In this document: piece after piece, positions 1-5,470 of the stretch
How positions within the stretch are numbered: the first letter of the stretch is position 1
Layout: every line of letters begins with the position of its first letter
Assembly (NCBI GenBank): GCA_016934225.1
Contig: JAFGTH010000024.1
Location: 1-5,470, forward strand
Direction of reading: 5' to 3'
DNA: 5,470 nucleotides
Source of the DNA: Lentisphaerota bacterium
GTDB lineage: Bacteria > Verrucomicrobiota > Kiritimatiellia > UBA8416 > JAFGTH01
The notes under the pieces: generated by a model
The model's input: the letters and a program-made list of their open reading frames with translations, nothing else
Database searches by the model: none
Told to the model about the DNA's origin: nothing
Program-made: the position numbers and the translations under genes

Positions 1-1
1 T

Positions 2-976
2 CGAATTGGCAGGGTGGTCTTCAGGGCTGCCTTTGCGGATGCTGATGTAGATGTTGTGGCAGTTAACGATTTGACGAATGCAGATACGTTGGCTCATTTA
101 TTGAAATATGATTCCACTCATGGCCGCTTTCCTGCGACTGTAACGGCAAAAGACAAATCGTTGGTGGTCGCCGGGAAAACAGTAAAAGTATTCGCGGAAA
201 AAGATCCAAGCGCGTTGCCGTGGGGAGACCTCGGTGTTGATGTGGTTTTGGAGAGCACGGGAGTCTTCCGAACACGTGACAAGATTGAGCTTCACTTAAA
301 AGCTGGAGCTGGGCGTGTGCTGCTCAGCGTGCCATCTAAGACGGCAGAGGATGTTGACGCAACAATTGTGCTGGGTGTTAACGATTCGGCGCTCACTGCG
401 AAAACCAGAATTGTGTCTAATGCATCCTGCACGACTAATTGCCTGGCTCCGATGGTAAAAGCAATTCATGATGTAATTGGCGTGGAAGAAGGGCTTATGA
501 CCACAATCCACAGTTATACGAATGACCAGCGGATTCTTGATTTTCCGCATTCTGATTTGAGAAGAGCTCGATCTGCGGCAGTAAATCTTATTCCGACCAG
601 CACGGGCGCGGCCAAAGCGATAGGGCTTGTTATTCCGGATTTGAAGGGGAAGATGAACGGAATAGCAGTGCGAACTCCGACTGTAGACGGTTCGCTGGTG
701 GATCTTGTAGCCACATTGAAAAGAGACGTTTCAATTGAAGAAGTGAATGCCGCGGTGAAAGCTGCCGCCGAAGGTCCGATGAAGGGCATTCTGTCGTATT
801 GTAAAGATCCGATAGTAAGCACTGATATCATCGGTGATTCGCACAGCAGTATCTTCGATTCTTTATTGACGATGAAAATTGGCGCGAAGATGGTCAAACT
901 TGTATCGTGGTACGACAACGAGTATGGCTACTCTTGCCGTTGTGTTGATTTGTTCAAGCGAATGGCGTCGTTATAA
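2..976 (+). CDS. gap: Glyceraldehyde-3-phosphate dehydrogenase, type I (5' end missing)
   Basis: This cytoplasmic enzyme converts glyceraldehyde-3-phosphate, phosphate and NAD+ to 1,3-bisphosphoglycerate in glycolysis, and the reverse in gluconeogenesis. The reading frame is open to the left edge and begins with Arg-Ile-Gly-Arg, the end of the family's N-terminal GFGRIGR dinucleotide-binding motif. About ten residues are therefore missing, and the GTG at 14 is an internal valine, not the start. In the visible 324 residues, SNASCTTNC carries the catalytic cysteine (visible residue 143, codon 428-430), and the partner histidine is in TTIHSYTND (visible residue 170). The 27-residue Cys-His spacing is the family norm. 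The C-terminal WYDNEYGYS motif is present. Coenzyme determinants look NAD-type: VNDL after the second beta strand, and DFPH where the Bacillus enzyme has DLPH. The frame is intact to TAA at 974-976. pgk follows after 97 bases, which suggests one glycolytic operon. Identification is firm; NAD preference is inferred. Confidence 0.97.
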   Translation, partial: RIGRVVFRAAFADADVDVVAVNDLTNADTLAHLLKYDSTHGRFPATVTAKDKSLVVAGKTVKVFAEKDPSALPWGDLGVDVVLESTGVFRTRDKIELHLKAGAGRVLLSVPSKTAEDVDATIVLGVNDSALTAKTRIVSNASCTTNCLAPMVKAIHDVIGVEEGLMTTIHSYTNDQRILDFPHSDLRRARSAAVNLIPTSTGAAKAIGLVIPDLKGKMNGIAVRTPTVDGSLVDLVATLKRDVSIEEVNAAVKAAAEGPMKGILSYCKDPIVSTDIIGDSHSSIFDSLLTMKIGAKMVKLVSWYDNEYGYSCRCVDLFKRMASL

Positions 977-1022
977 TTCGATAGCTCCGGCTGGATGACA
1001 GTAGCGGCGCGCATGACGGGAA

Positions 1023-1028
1023 TATAAT
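1023..1028 (+). promoter_or_regulatory. Possible -10 box (TATAAT) upstream of pgk
   Basis: A perfect TATAAT hexamer lies in the gap-pgk spacer, 45 bases before the pgk start codon. The best -35-like hexamer, ATGACA at 995-1000, is 22 bases away, longer than the usual 16-18, and there is no TG extension. It could be an internal promoter boosting pgk-tpiA-secG, or chance in an A/T-rich patch. A second TATAAT (972-977) overlaps the gap stop codon and also lacks a well-spaced partner. Confidence 0.2.
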
Positions 1029-1073
1029 ATCTGTTTGCTCGTTTCGTGATTGCGATATGGGATTTGGGATTAA

Positions 1074-2327
1074 ATGAACAAGAAAACAGTGCGAGATGTG
1101 GATGTCAGCGGCAAACGCATCCTGATGAGAGTGGATTTTAATGTTCCCATGGATGGGAATAGCGTGAGCGACGATACGCGTATTCGCGCCGCGTTGCCAA
1201 CTATCAAGTATTTGCTGGAGCGCGGGGCATCACTCGTTCTAATAAGTCATTTAGGCAGGCCGAAAGGCAAGGTAAATCCCGAATTTACGTTGAGACCGGC
1301 GGCGGCAAGATTGTCTGAGCTATTGGGCAAAAACGTCAAATTTGCGGCAGATTGTATCGGTCCGGAAGCTAAAACAGCGGTTGAATCGTTGTCATCTGGA
1401 GATGTTCTTGTGCTGGAGAATCTGCGTTTTCACCCTGAAGAGGAAGGAAAAGCGAAGATCCCTGATGGCGTTTCAGATGAGGAAGCTGCAGCGGCAAAGG
1501 CGGTAATGAAGAAGAAACAAAACGCTTTTGCAGCGCAACTCGGCGAATATGGCGACATATATGTGGACGATGCGTTCGGAACAGCGCATCGCGCACATGC
1601 CTCAACAGCAGTGGTGACAAAGTATGTTCATGAAGCGGTGGCAGGCCTGTTGCTTGAGAAGGAAATTGAGTATCTCGGGAACGCGGTTGCCAATCCAAAA
1701 CGTCCGTTTCTTGCGATTCTGGGCGGAGCCAAAATCAGCGGCAAGATTGATGTTCTAATGAAATTGTCCGAAAAGGTGGATTCTCTCATTATTGGCGGCG
1801 GTATGGTTTACACGTTTATGAAGGCCAAAGGGCAGCACATAGGAGATTCGTTAGTCGAGGAAGATCGGATTGAAATGGCGACTGAGACGATGGAGAAAAT
1901 CAAGAAACGCGGTGTTAAACTATTGTTGCCTGTGGATCACGTTGTTGCCGACTCATTCAGCGCAGATGCCAATACCAAAGTTGTGGATGAAGATGGAATA
2001 GAAGATGGTTGGATGGCGTTGGATATTGGTCCCAAAACCATAGAGTTGTTCAAAAAGACAATATCGCAAGCTCGAACAATTGTTTGGAATGGCCCCATGG
2101 GGTGTTTCGAAATGGATCCATTTGCGAAGGGCACTATGGAGATTACCCGCGCAATAGCGGAAACTGATTGTATCAGTGTGATAGGAGGAGGAGACAGCGT
2201 AAGCGCTGTAAACAAGAGCGGGCTGGCTGATCGTATGACCCACATCAGCACTGGTGGTGGGGCAAGTTTGGAGTTCCTGGAAGGCAAAGAATTGCCTGGT
2301 CTTGTAGCGCTTAGTGACAAAGAATAG
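1074..2327 (+). CDS. pgk: Phosphoglycerate kinase, long form
   Basis: Cytoplasmic enzyme that transfers phosphate from 1,3-bisphosphoglycerate to ADP, giving 3-phosphoglycerate and ATP; it takes the product of the upstream gap enzyme. All substrate and nucleotide motifs are visible in the 417 residues: RVDFNVP at 19-25, Arg36, SHLGRPKG at 58-65, ENLRF at 115-119, DAFGTAHRAHAS at 166-177, GGAKISGK at 217-224, IIGGGM at 239-244, WNGPMGCFE at 338-346 and GGGDS at 371-375. It is longer than the E. coli and Bacillus enzymes (about 390). The extra length is mainly a charged, Ala/Lys/Glu-rich insertion around residues 125-150, which from memory resembles the long Bacteroidetes and eukaryotic forms. 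The ATG at 1074 gives the usual family N-terminus (MNKKTVRDVDV). The ribosome site is weak: GGGA at 1059-1062 or 1066-1069, at non-ideal spacings of 11 and 4 bases. The gene ends with TAG at 2325-2327, 71 bases before tpiA. Confidence 0.98.
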   Translation: MNKKTVRDVDVSGKRILMRVDFNVPMDGNSVSDDTRIRAALPTIKYLLERGASLVLISHLGRPKGKVNPEFTLRPAAARLSELLGKNVKFAADCIGPEAKTAVESLSSGDVLVLENLRFHPEEEGKAKIPDGVSDEEAAAAKAVMKKKQNAFAAQLGEYGDIYVDDAFGTAHRAHASTAVVTKYVHEAVAGLLLEKEIEYLGNAVANPKRPFLAILGGAKISGKIDVLMKLSEKVDSLIIGGGMVYTFMKAKGQHIGDSLVEEDRIEMATETMEKIKKRGVKLLLPVDHVVADSFSADANTKVVDEDGIEDGWMALDIGPKTIELFKKTISQARTIVWNGPMGCFEMDPFAKGTMEITRAIAETDCISVIGGGDSVSAVNKSGLADRMTHISTGGGASLEFLEGKELPGLVALSDKE

Positions 2328-2356
2328 TGATTCTGGCACAAGCCGGTCTCACCTGC

Positions 2357-2384
2357 TGTGCGTATCTGTGGAAGGTAGCGCACA
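2357..2384 (+). repeat. Short inverted repeat just before the tpiA ribosome site
   Basis: TGTGCG (2357-2362) and CGCACA (2379-2384) are exact reverse complements separated by 16 bases, with one possible extra G-U pair inside. A hairpin here would end two bases before the tpiA Shine-Dalgarno sequence. No T-run follows, so it is not a classic terminator. It might mark an mRNA processing site or tune tpiA translation, but a 6-bp stem with a 16-base loop could arise by chance. Confidence 0.25.
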
Positions 2385-2386
2385 AA

Positions 2387-2391
2387 TGGAG
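2387..2391 (+). promoter_or_regulatory. Ribosome binding site that fixes the tpiA start
   Basis: TGGAG lies 7 bases before the ATG at 2399. It supports that start over the in-frame GTG at 2327, which overlaps the pgk stop codon and would add 24 residues foreign to the family. Confidence 0.75.
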
Positions 2392-2398
2392 TTCTGTT

Positions 2399-3160
2399 AT
2401 GTCCAAGTATAGAAAAAAAATTATTGCCGGCAATTGGAAAATGAACAAGTCGGTTCGTGAAGCACAAGATTTAACCGATGGGATCATTCGCGAATTGGCC
2501 GGTTACCGCGAAACAGATATTGTGCTATGCCCGCCTTTCACATCGTTGAAAGTCGTCGGCGATTTGTTGGTTGACACATACATCAAACTCGGCGCTCAAA
2601 ACATGCATTGGGAACCTTCAGGCGCTTACACAGGTGAAGTTTCGCCGAACATGTTGCGTGATCTCTTCTGTCACTATGTAATTCTGGGACATAGCGAACG
2701 ACGCGCATATTTCAATGAAACCGACAAAATCGTAAATACGAAGGTAAAAGCGGCGATAAGTACGCATCTTGTGCCAATAATGTGCGTCGGCGAAACAAAG
2801 GCGGAACGCGAATCCGGACAAGCCAAAGATATTGTGAGGCGTCAAATTGAGGAAGGGTTGCGCGATGTCGAGGGCGATTTGAAAACTATGATTGTTGCGT
2901 ACGAACCTGTGTGGGCAATAGGCACAGGACTTACAGCTACTCCCGATATTGCGCAGGAAATGCACGCGCATATTCGCGAGATTTTGGCGAAAACAAAAGG
3001 CGAAGCAACGGCTCAATCTATTCGTATTCAATATGGCGGCAGTGTTAAGCCTGAAAACGCGGCAGAGTTGTTTAAACAACCCGATATTGACGGCGGTCTT
3101 ATTGGAGGAGCATCACTGGAGGCTCGCGCATTCGCTAAGATTGTTGAAGCGGCAGTATGA
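2399..3160 (+). CDS. tpiA: Triosephosphate isomerase
   Basis: Cytoplasmic TIM-barrel enzyme that interconverts dihydroxyacetone phosphate and glyceraldehyde-3-phosphate, supplying the substrate of the gap enzyme. The 253 residues match the usual family length of about 250. Catalytic residues are all present: Lys14 in GNWKMN (11-16), the electrophile His98 in ILGHSERR (95-102), and the base Glu169 in AYEPVWAIGTG (167-177), which also forms the mobile loop 6. The phosphate-binding segments IQYGGSVKPEN (210-220) and GGLIGGASL (232-240) close the active site. TGEVSP (78-83) is the typical dimer-interface region. The ATG at 2399 puts MSKYRKKIIAGNWKMN at the N-terminus, as expected, with a Shine-Dalgarno site 7 bases upstream. 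The same frame is open back to the pgk stop codon, but that extension (ILAQAGLTCC...) has no family resemblance. The stop is TGA at 3158-3160, and secG follows after 38 bases. Confidence 0.98.
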   Translation: MSKYRKKIIAGNWKMNKSVREAQDLTDGIIRELAGYRETDIVLCPPFTSLKVVGDLLVDTYIKLGAQNMHWEPSGAYTGEVSPNMLRDLFCHYVILGHSERRAYFNETDKIVNTKVKAAISTHLVPIMCVGETKAERESGQAKDIVRRQIEEGLRDVEGDLKTMIVAYEPVWAIGTGLTATPDIAQEMHAHIREILAKTKGEATAQSIRIQYGGSVKPENAAELFKQPDIDGGLIGGASLEARAFAKIVEAAV

Positions 3161-3183
3161 CGCAAAGTGCCATGTTTTTCCTG

Positions 3184-3189
3184 GGAGGA
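3184..3189 (+). promoter_or_regulatory. Strong ribosome binding site for secG
   Basis: GGAGGA is a near-perfect Shine-Dalgarno core, 9 bases before the ATG at 3199. It is the strongest ribosome site in the window and supports independent, efficient translation of secG after tpiA. Confidence 0.8.
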
Positions 3190-3198
3190 TAAGAAATA

Positions 3199-3540
3199 AT
3201 GGGTGTATTGAACTTTTTTCTGATCACAATTGAAATAATTTGCAGCTTGCTTCTGATAGGTGTGATCCTGATTCAGCGCACGAAAGGGCAGGGCATGGGC
3301 ACAGTATTTGGCGGCGGAATGGGTGAAGCCATTTTTGGCGCTCAGGTCGGTAATGTGCTCACGAAGGCGACAGTAGTACTCACGGTTATTTTTGTTTTAA
3401 ATACAACCATTCTTGCCCTGATCGGAGCCTTGAGAAGCGGGTCAGTGACAGATGGCGCGGTCAATGCGCCAATACCGATGCAGCCATCGCCTAACGTGCC
3501 GCCGTTATCCCCTGATTCCGGCAATCCTGTTGTCGAATAA
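3199..3540 (+). CDS. secG: SecG, subunit of the SecYEG preprotein translocase
   Basis: Small inner-membrane protein that associates with SecY and SecE and assists SecA-driven protein export. The 113 residues show the standard plan: a first membrane helix at about 4-25, a glycine-rich loop, and a second helix at about 57-78. Diagnostic family motifs include LIQRTKGQGMG (24-34), FGGGMG (37-42) and a Gly-Asn-Val-Leu-Thr-Lys segment just before helix 2 (51-56). The C-terminal tail (about 79-113) is proline- and serine-rich with no recognisable domain; such tails vary widely among SecG proteins. The ATG at 3199 has a strong Shine-Dalgarno site and leaves only a few residues before helix 1, as usual. 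A secG gene directly after tpiA is common in bacteria and probably reflects co-transcription with the glycolytic genes rather than shared function. It ends with TAA at 3538-3540. Confidence 0.95.
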   Translation: MGVLNFFLITIEIICSLLLIGVILIQRTKGQGMGTVFGGGMGEAIFGAQVGNVLTKATVVLTVIFVLNTTILALIGALRSGSVTDGAVNAPIPMQPSPNVPPLSPDSGNPVVE

Positions 3541-3543
3541 CTT

Positions 3544-3566
3544 TGACACAACAGCGCGTCGTGTCA
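3544..3566. terminator. Inverted repeat between converging genes, possible bidirectional terminator
   Basis: TGACAC (3544-3549) and GTGTCA (3561-3566) are exact reverse complements. Inside them, after one A-C mismatch, AC (3551-3552) can pair with GT (3558-3559), leaving a 5-base loop. The element fills the 23-base gap between secG and the ABC gene and takes in the ABC stop codon. Position suits a shared transcription end, but neither strand has a T-run after the stem, so Rho-independent termination would be weak. Confidence 0.35.
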
Positions 3567-5470
3567 GTAGTACAGTCGGCACGCACAACGGTGTGTTTCC
3601 GAAAATGATACCGAAACTGGGTATTCCGAGGCGCATTTCGGCAGAGCTTTTGGGCACCTGGGGTGGAAATGACATCCGCTCGGAGGATTGATTGGCGACG
3701 GCACATCGCCTGGGAGAACAATCCTTTCCCTGCCGGTCTTTTTGTCTGTTCTTGGAATTGCCGAGAGAAGCGCCTGTGTATAAGGGTGCCGTGCGTTGTT
3801 CAATATCTCGTCGTTGGTTCCTTCTTCAACAATCCTGCCGAGGTACATTACCGACACGCGATCGGCGAGGTATTTTACCACTCCAAGGTCATGCGTTATA
3901 AAAAGATATGACAGGCCTAATTCGTTCTGCAAATCTTTGAGAAGATTAAGTATCTGCGCCTGAACAGAAACGTCCAATGAGCTTGTAGCCTCGTCGCATA
4001 TCACAAGCTCCGGCTCAACGGCAAGGGCGCGAGCGAGACCGATGCGCTGGCGTTGACCGCCTGAAAACTCGTGAGGATATCTGTCAGCCATATCAGGACT
4101 CAGGCCGACTTTTTCGAGAATGGTTCCGAGCCGATCGAATCTATCAACGATATGGGAGCCGATTCCATGAACTTGCATGCCTTCGATAATAGCCTTACCT
4201 ATCATAAGCCTCGGATTTAAACTTGAAAAGGGGTCCTGAAAGATCATCTGGATTTTGCTGCGAAGCTCTTTTAGGCGTCGGTTTGGTGCATTGGTTAATT
4301 CCATGCCACGGTATTGTACAGATCCGCCCGTCGGATCGAGAAGTCGCACGATGCATTTTCCAACAGTTGTTTTTCCGCAGCCAGATTCTCCGACAAGCGC
4401 CAGTGTTTCGCCCGGCTTGATAATAAAATTTGTATTATCAACAGCTTTCACGTTTGCGACGGTGCGTCTGAGTATTTTGCTGCGAATAGGAAAGTACATT
4501 TTCAGGCCGTCAACTCGAAGCGAAATAGAATTATCGGCCGCAATCGGATTTGCATCTGTTGGCTCCGAACTCGACCGGATTGGAGACGGTTTTTTAATTG
4601 CCGGGTTGAGAAGCACACATTCGGCGACATGGCCGTTGCCGACACTGAGTCGTTCTGGAATCTTCAAACGGCAGCAGCCCATGACGAATGGACAACGATC
4701 TGCGAACCTGCAGCCTTCCGGAAAATTAACCGCCTTTGGGACCATACCGGCTATCGTCACAAGACGTTTGCCGTGCTCGCCTCGCGATGGCAATGAATTA
4801 AGAAGCAGTTCTGTGTAGGGGTGCGCCGGCGATGAAAAAACATCTTCATTGCGACCTTCTTCCACAATGCGTCCGGCGTACATAATACCGATCCTGTCGG
4901 CGTTTTCTCTGACTACTCCCATATCATGCGTTATAAGCAATACGGCGGTTCCTGTTTCGGATTGAAGTTCGGCAATGAGTTCCATGATCTGGGATTGAAT
5001 TGTGACATCCAGGGCAGTTGTCGGTTCGTCAGCAATCAACAGATCGGGTTTGCATGCCAGAGCCATTGCGATCATAACTCGCTGCCTCATGCCTCCGGAC
5101 ATTTGGTGTGGATATTCGTTAAAACGCCTGGCCGCGTCTGGAATTCCAACCTTTTTAAGCATTTCGATTGCATGACCATTTGCGTCGCGGGGTTTCATGC
5201 GCATATGCAGTCGCATGACTTCCGAAACCTGATCCCCGACAGTATAAACAGGATTCAACGCTGTCATCGGCTCCTGGAAGATCATTGAAATGCCGTTTCC
5301 GCGAATGTCGCGCATCTTTGCGGGAGGCAGTGCTGCAAGATTCTGATCGTGGAAATAAATCATGCCGCCTGCGATGTATCCGGCCGGGCGATCAACCAGT
5401 TGCAGTATGGACAAAGCCGTAACTGATTTGCCGCACCCGGATTCTCCGACTAGCGCGTATGTTTCTCCAA
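3564..5470 (-). CDS. Peptide-type ABC importer ATPase with two fused nucleotide-binding domains (5' end missing)
   Basis: Cytoplasmic ATPase of a peptide/nickel-family ABC importer, a DppD-like and a DppF-like unit in one chain, as in E. coli GsiA and YejF. The frame is open past the right edge: the 18 codons before the TTG at 5414 read GETYALVGESGCGKSVTA, so that TTG is internal and roughly 35-40 residues are missing. In visible numbering (634 residues), unit 1 has Walker A 8-15, Q-loop Gln65, signature SGGM 124-127, Walker B ending Asp147-Glu148 and His181. It is followed by an oligopeptide-type C-terminal region with Cys253, 259, 265, 266 and 284. A polar Pro/Ser-rich linker spans about 289-313. 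Unit 2 has Walker A 360-367, Gln411, signature SGGQ 469-472, Asp492-Glu493, His526 and cysteines at 599, 605, 612, 628 and 630. Both ATP sites look competent. Substrate cannot be read from the ATPase; permease and binding-protein genes would be expected to the right. The stop is TGA at 3564-3566. Confidence 0.95.
   Translation of the reverse strand, partial: GETYALVGESGCGKSVTALSILQLVDRPAGYIAGGMIYFHDQNLAALPPAKMRDIRGNGISMIFQEPMTALNPVYTVGDQVSEVMRLHMRMKPRDANGHAIEMLKKVGIPDAARRFNEYPHQMSGGMRQRVMIAMALACKPDLLIADEPTTALDVTIQSQIMELIAELQSETGTAVLLITHDMGVVRENADRIGIMYAGRIVEEGRNEDVFSSPAHPYTELLLNSLPSRGEHGKRLVTIAGMVPKAVNFPEGCRFADRCPFVMGCCRLKIPERLSVGNGHVAECVLLNPAIKKPSPIRSSSEPTDANPIAADNSISLRVDGLKMYFPIRSKILRRTVANVKAVDNTNFIIKPGETLALVGESGCGKTTVGKCIVRLLDPTGGSVQYRGMELTNAPNRRLKELRSKIQMIFQDPFSSLNPRLMIGKAIIEGMQVHGIGSHIVDRFDRLGTILEKVGLSPDMADRYPHEFSGGQRQRIGLARALAVEPELVICDEATSSLDVSVQAQILNLLKDLQNELGLSYLFITHDLGVVKYLADRVSVMYLGRIVEEGTNDEILNNARHPYTQALLSAIPRTDKKTGRERIVLPGDVPSPINPPSGCHFHPRCPKALPKCASEYPVSVSFSETHRCACRLYY

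Noticed and set aside
14..16. GTG as the start of the gap gene
   Set aside because: The codons before it (2-13) read Arg-Ile-Gly-Arg, part of the conserved N-terminal nucleotide-binding motif, so the gene continues off the left edge.
2327..2398. Longer tpiA starting at the GTG overlapping the pgk stop
   Set aside because: The 24 extra residues are not found in the family and there is no ribosome site at the right place, while ATG 2399 has TGGAG 7 bases upstream.
1937..2467. Open - strand frame of 176 codons across the pgk-tpiA junction
   Set aside because: It is antisense to pgk and tpiA, both with complete motifs, and has no recognisable protein features or ribosome site worth noting.
2949..3233. 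Small + strand frame overlapping the end of tpiA and start of secG
   Set aside because: It is an out-of-frame reading of two confirmed genes, and the protein has no family resemblance.
4255..4818. Open + strand frame of 187 codons opposite the ABC gene
   Set aside because: It lies wholly within the ATPase coding region on the other strand, shows no domain-like pattern, and is explained by codon bias of the real gene.
5412..5414. TTG as the start of the ABC ATPase gene
   Set aside because: The upstream in-frame codons encode a perfect Walker A motif, without which the first ATPase unit would be dead. The gene is cut by the window edge.
3564..5470. Two separate genes (dppD and dppF) rather than one fused gene
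   Set aside because: The frame is continuous through the linker (visible residues about 289-313), with no stop codon between the first cysteine cluster and the second Walker A.

Overview
This is an ordinary, fully coding bacterial segment. Four genes lie head to tail on the + strand: gap (5' end cut off by the window), pgk, tpiA and secG. They face a long gene on the - strand, itself cut by the right edge, that encodes a peptide-type ABC importer ATPase with two nucleotide-binding domains in one chain. No stretch longer than about 100 bases lacks a gene. I see no tRNA, rRNA, CRISPR array, insertion sequence or phage gene.

Layout: gap occupies 2-976, then a 97-base spacer, pgk 1074-2327, a 71-base spacer, tpiA 2399-3160, a 38-base spacer, and secG 3199-3540. 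The ABC gene ends 23 bases downstream of secG and reads leftward from beyond 5470 to 3564. Its stop codon lies inside an inverted repeat (3544-3566) that could form a shared hairpin between the converging genes.

How the genes work together: Gap, Pgk and Tpi catalyse adjacent steps of lower glycolysis and gluconeogenesis. Tpi interconverts the triose phosphates, Gap oxidises and phosphorylates glyceraldehyde-3-phosphate, and Pgk recovers ATP from the resulting 1,3-bisphosphoglycerate. SecG is a small membrane subunit of the SecYEG protein-export channel; finding it directly after tpiA is a common bacterial arrangement with no obvious metabolic link. The ABC gene would power uptake of peptides or similar small solutes and is transcribed separately.

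Organism: bacterial, because of Shine-Dalgarno sites, SecG and the gap-pgk-tpiA-secG order. Base composition looks roughly balanced (estimated by eye). The Pgk is of the long form (417 residues, with an insertion shared with Bacteroidetes and eukaryotic enzymes). Gap reads, from memory, like enzymes of Planctomycetes, Verrucomicrobia, Lentisphaerae and related uncultured phyla. That placement is a weak inference; the sequence alone does not settle the phylum.

I looked for an undescribed system and did not find one. The points worth a second look are modest: the fused ATPase with two cysteine clusters, the Pgk insertion, and short inverted repeats in the spacers.
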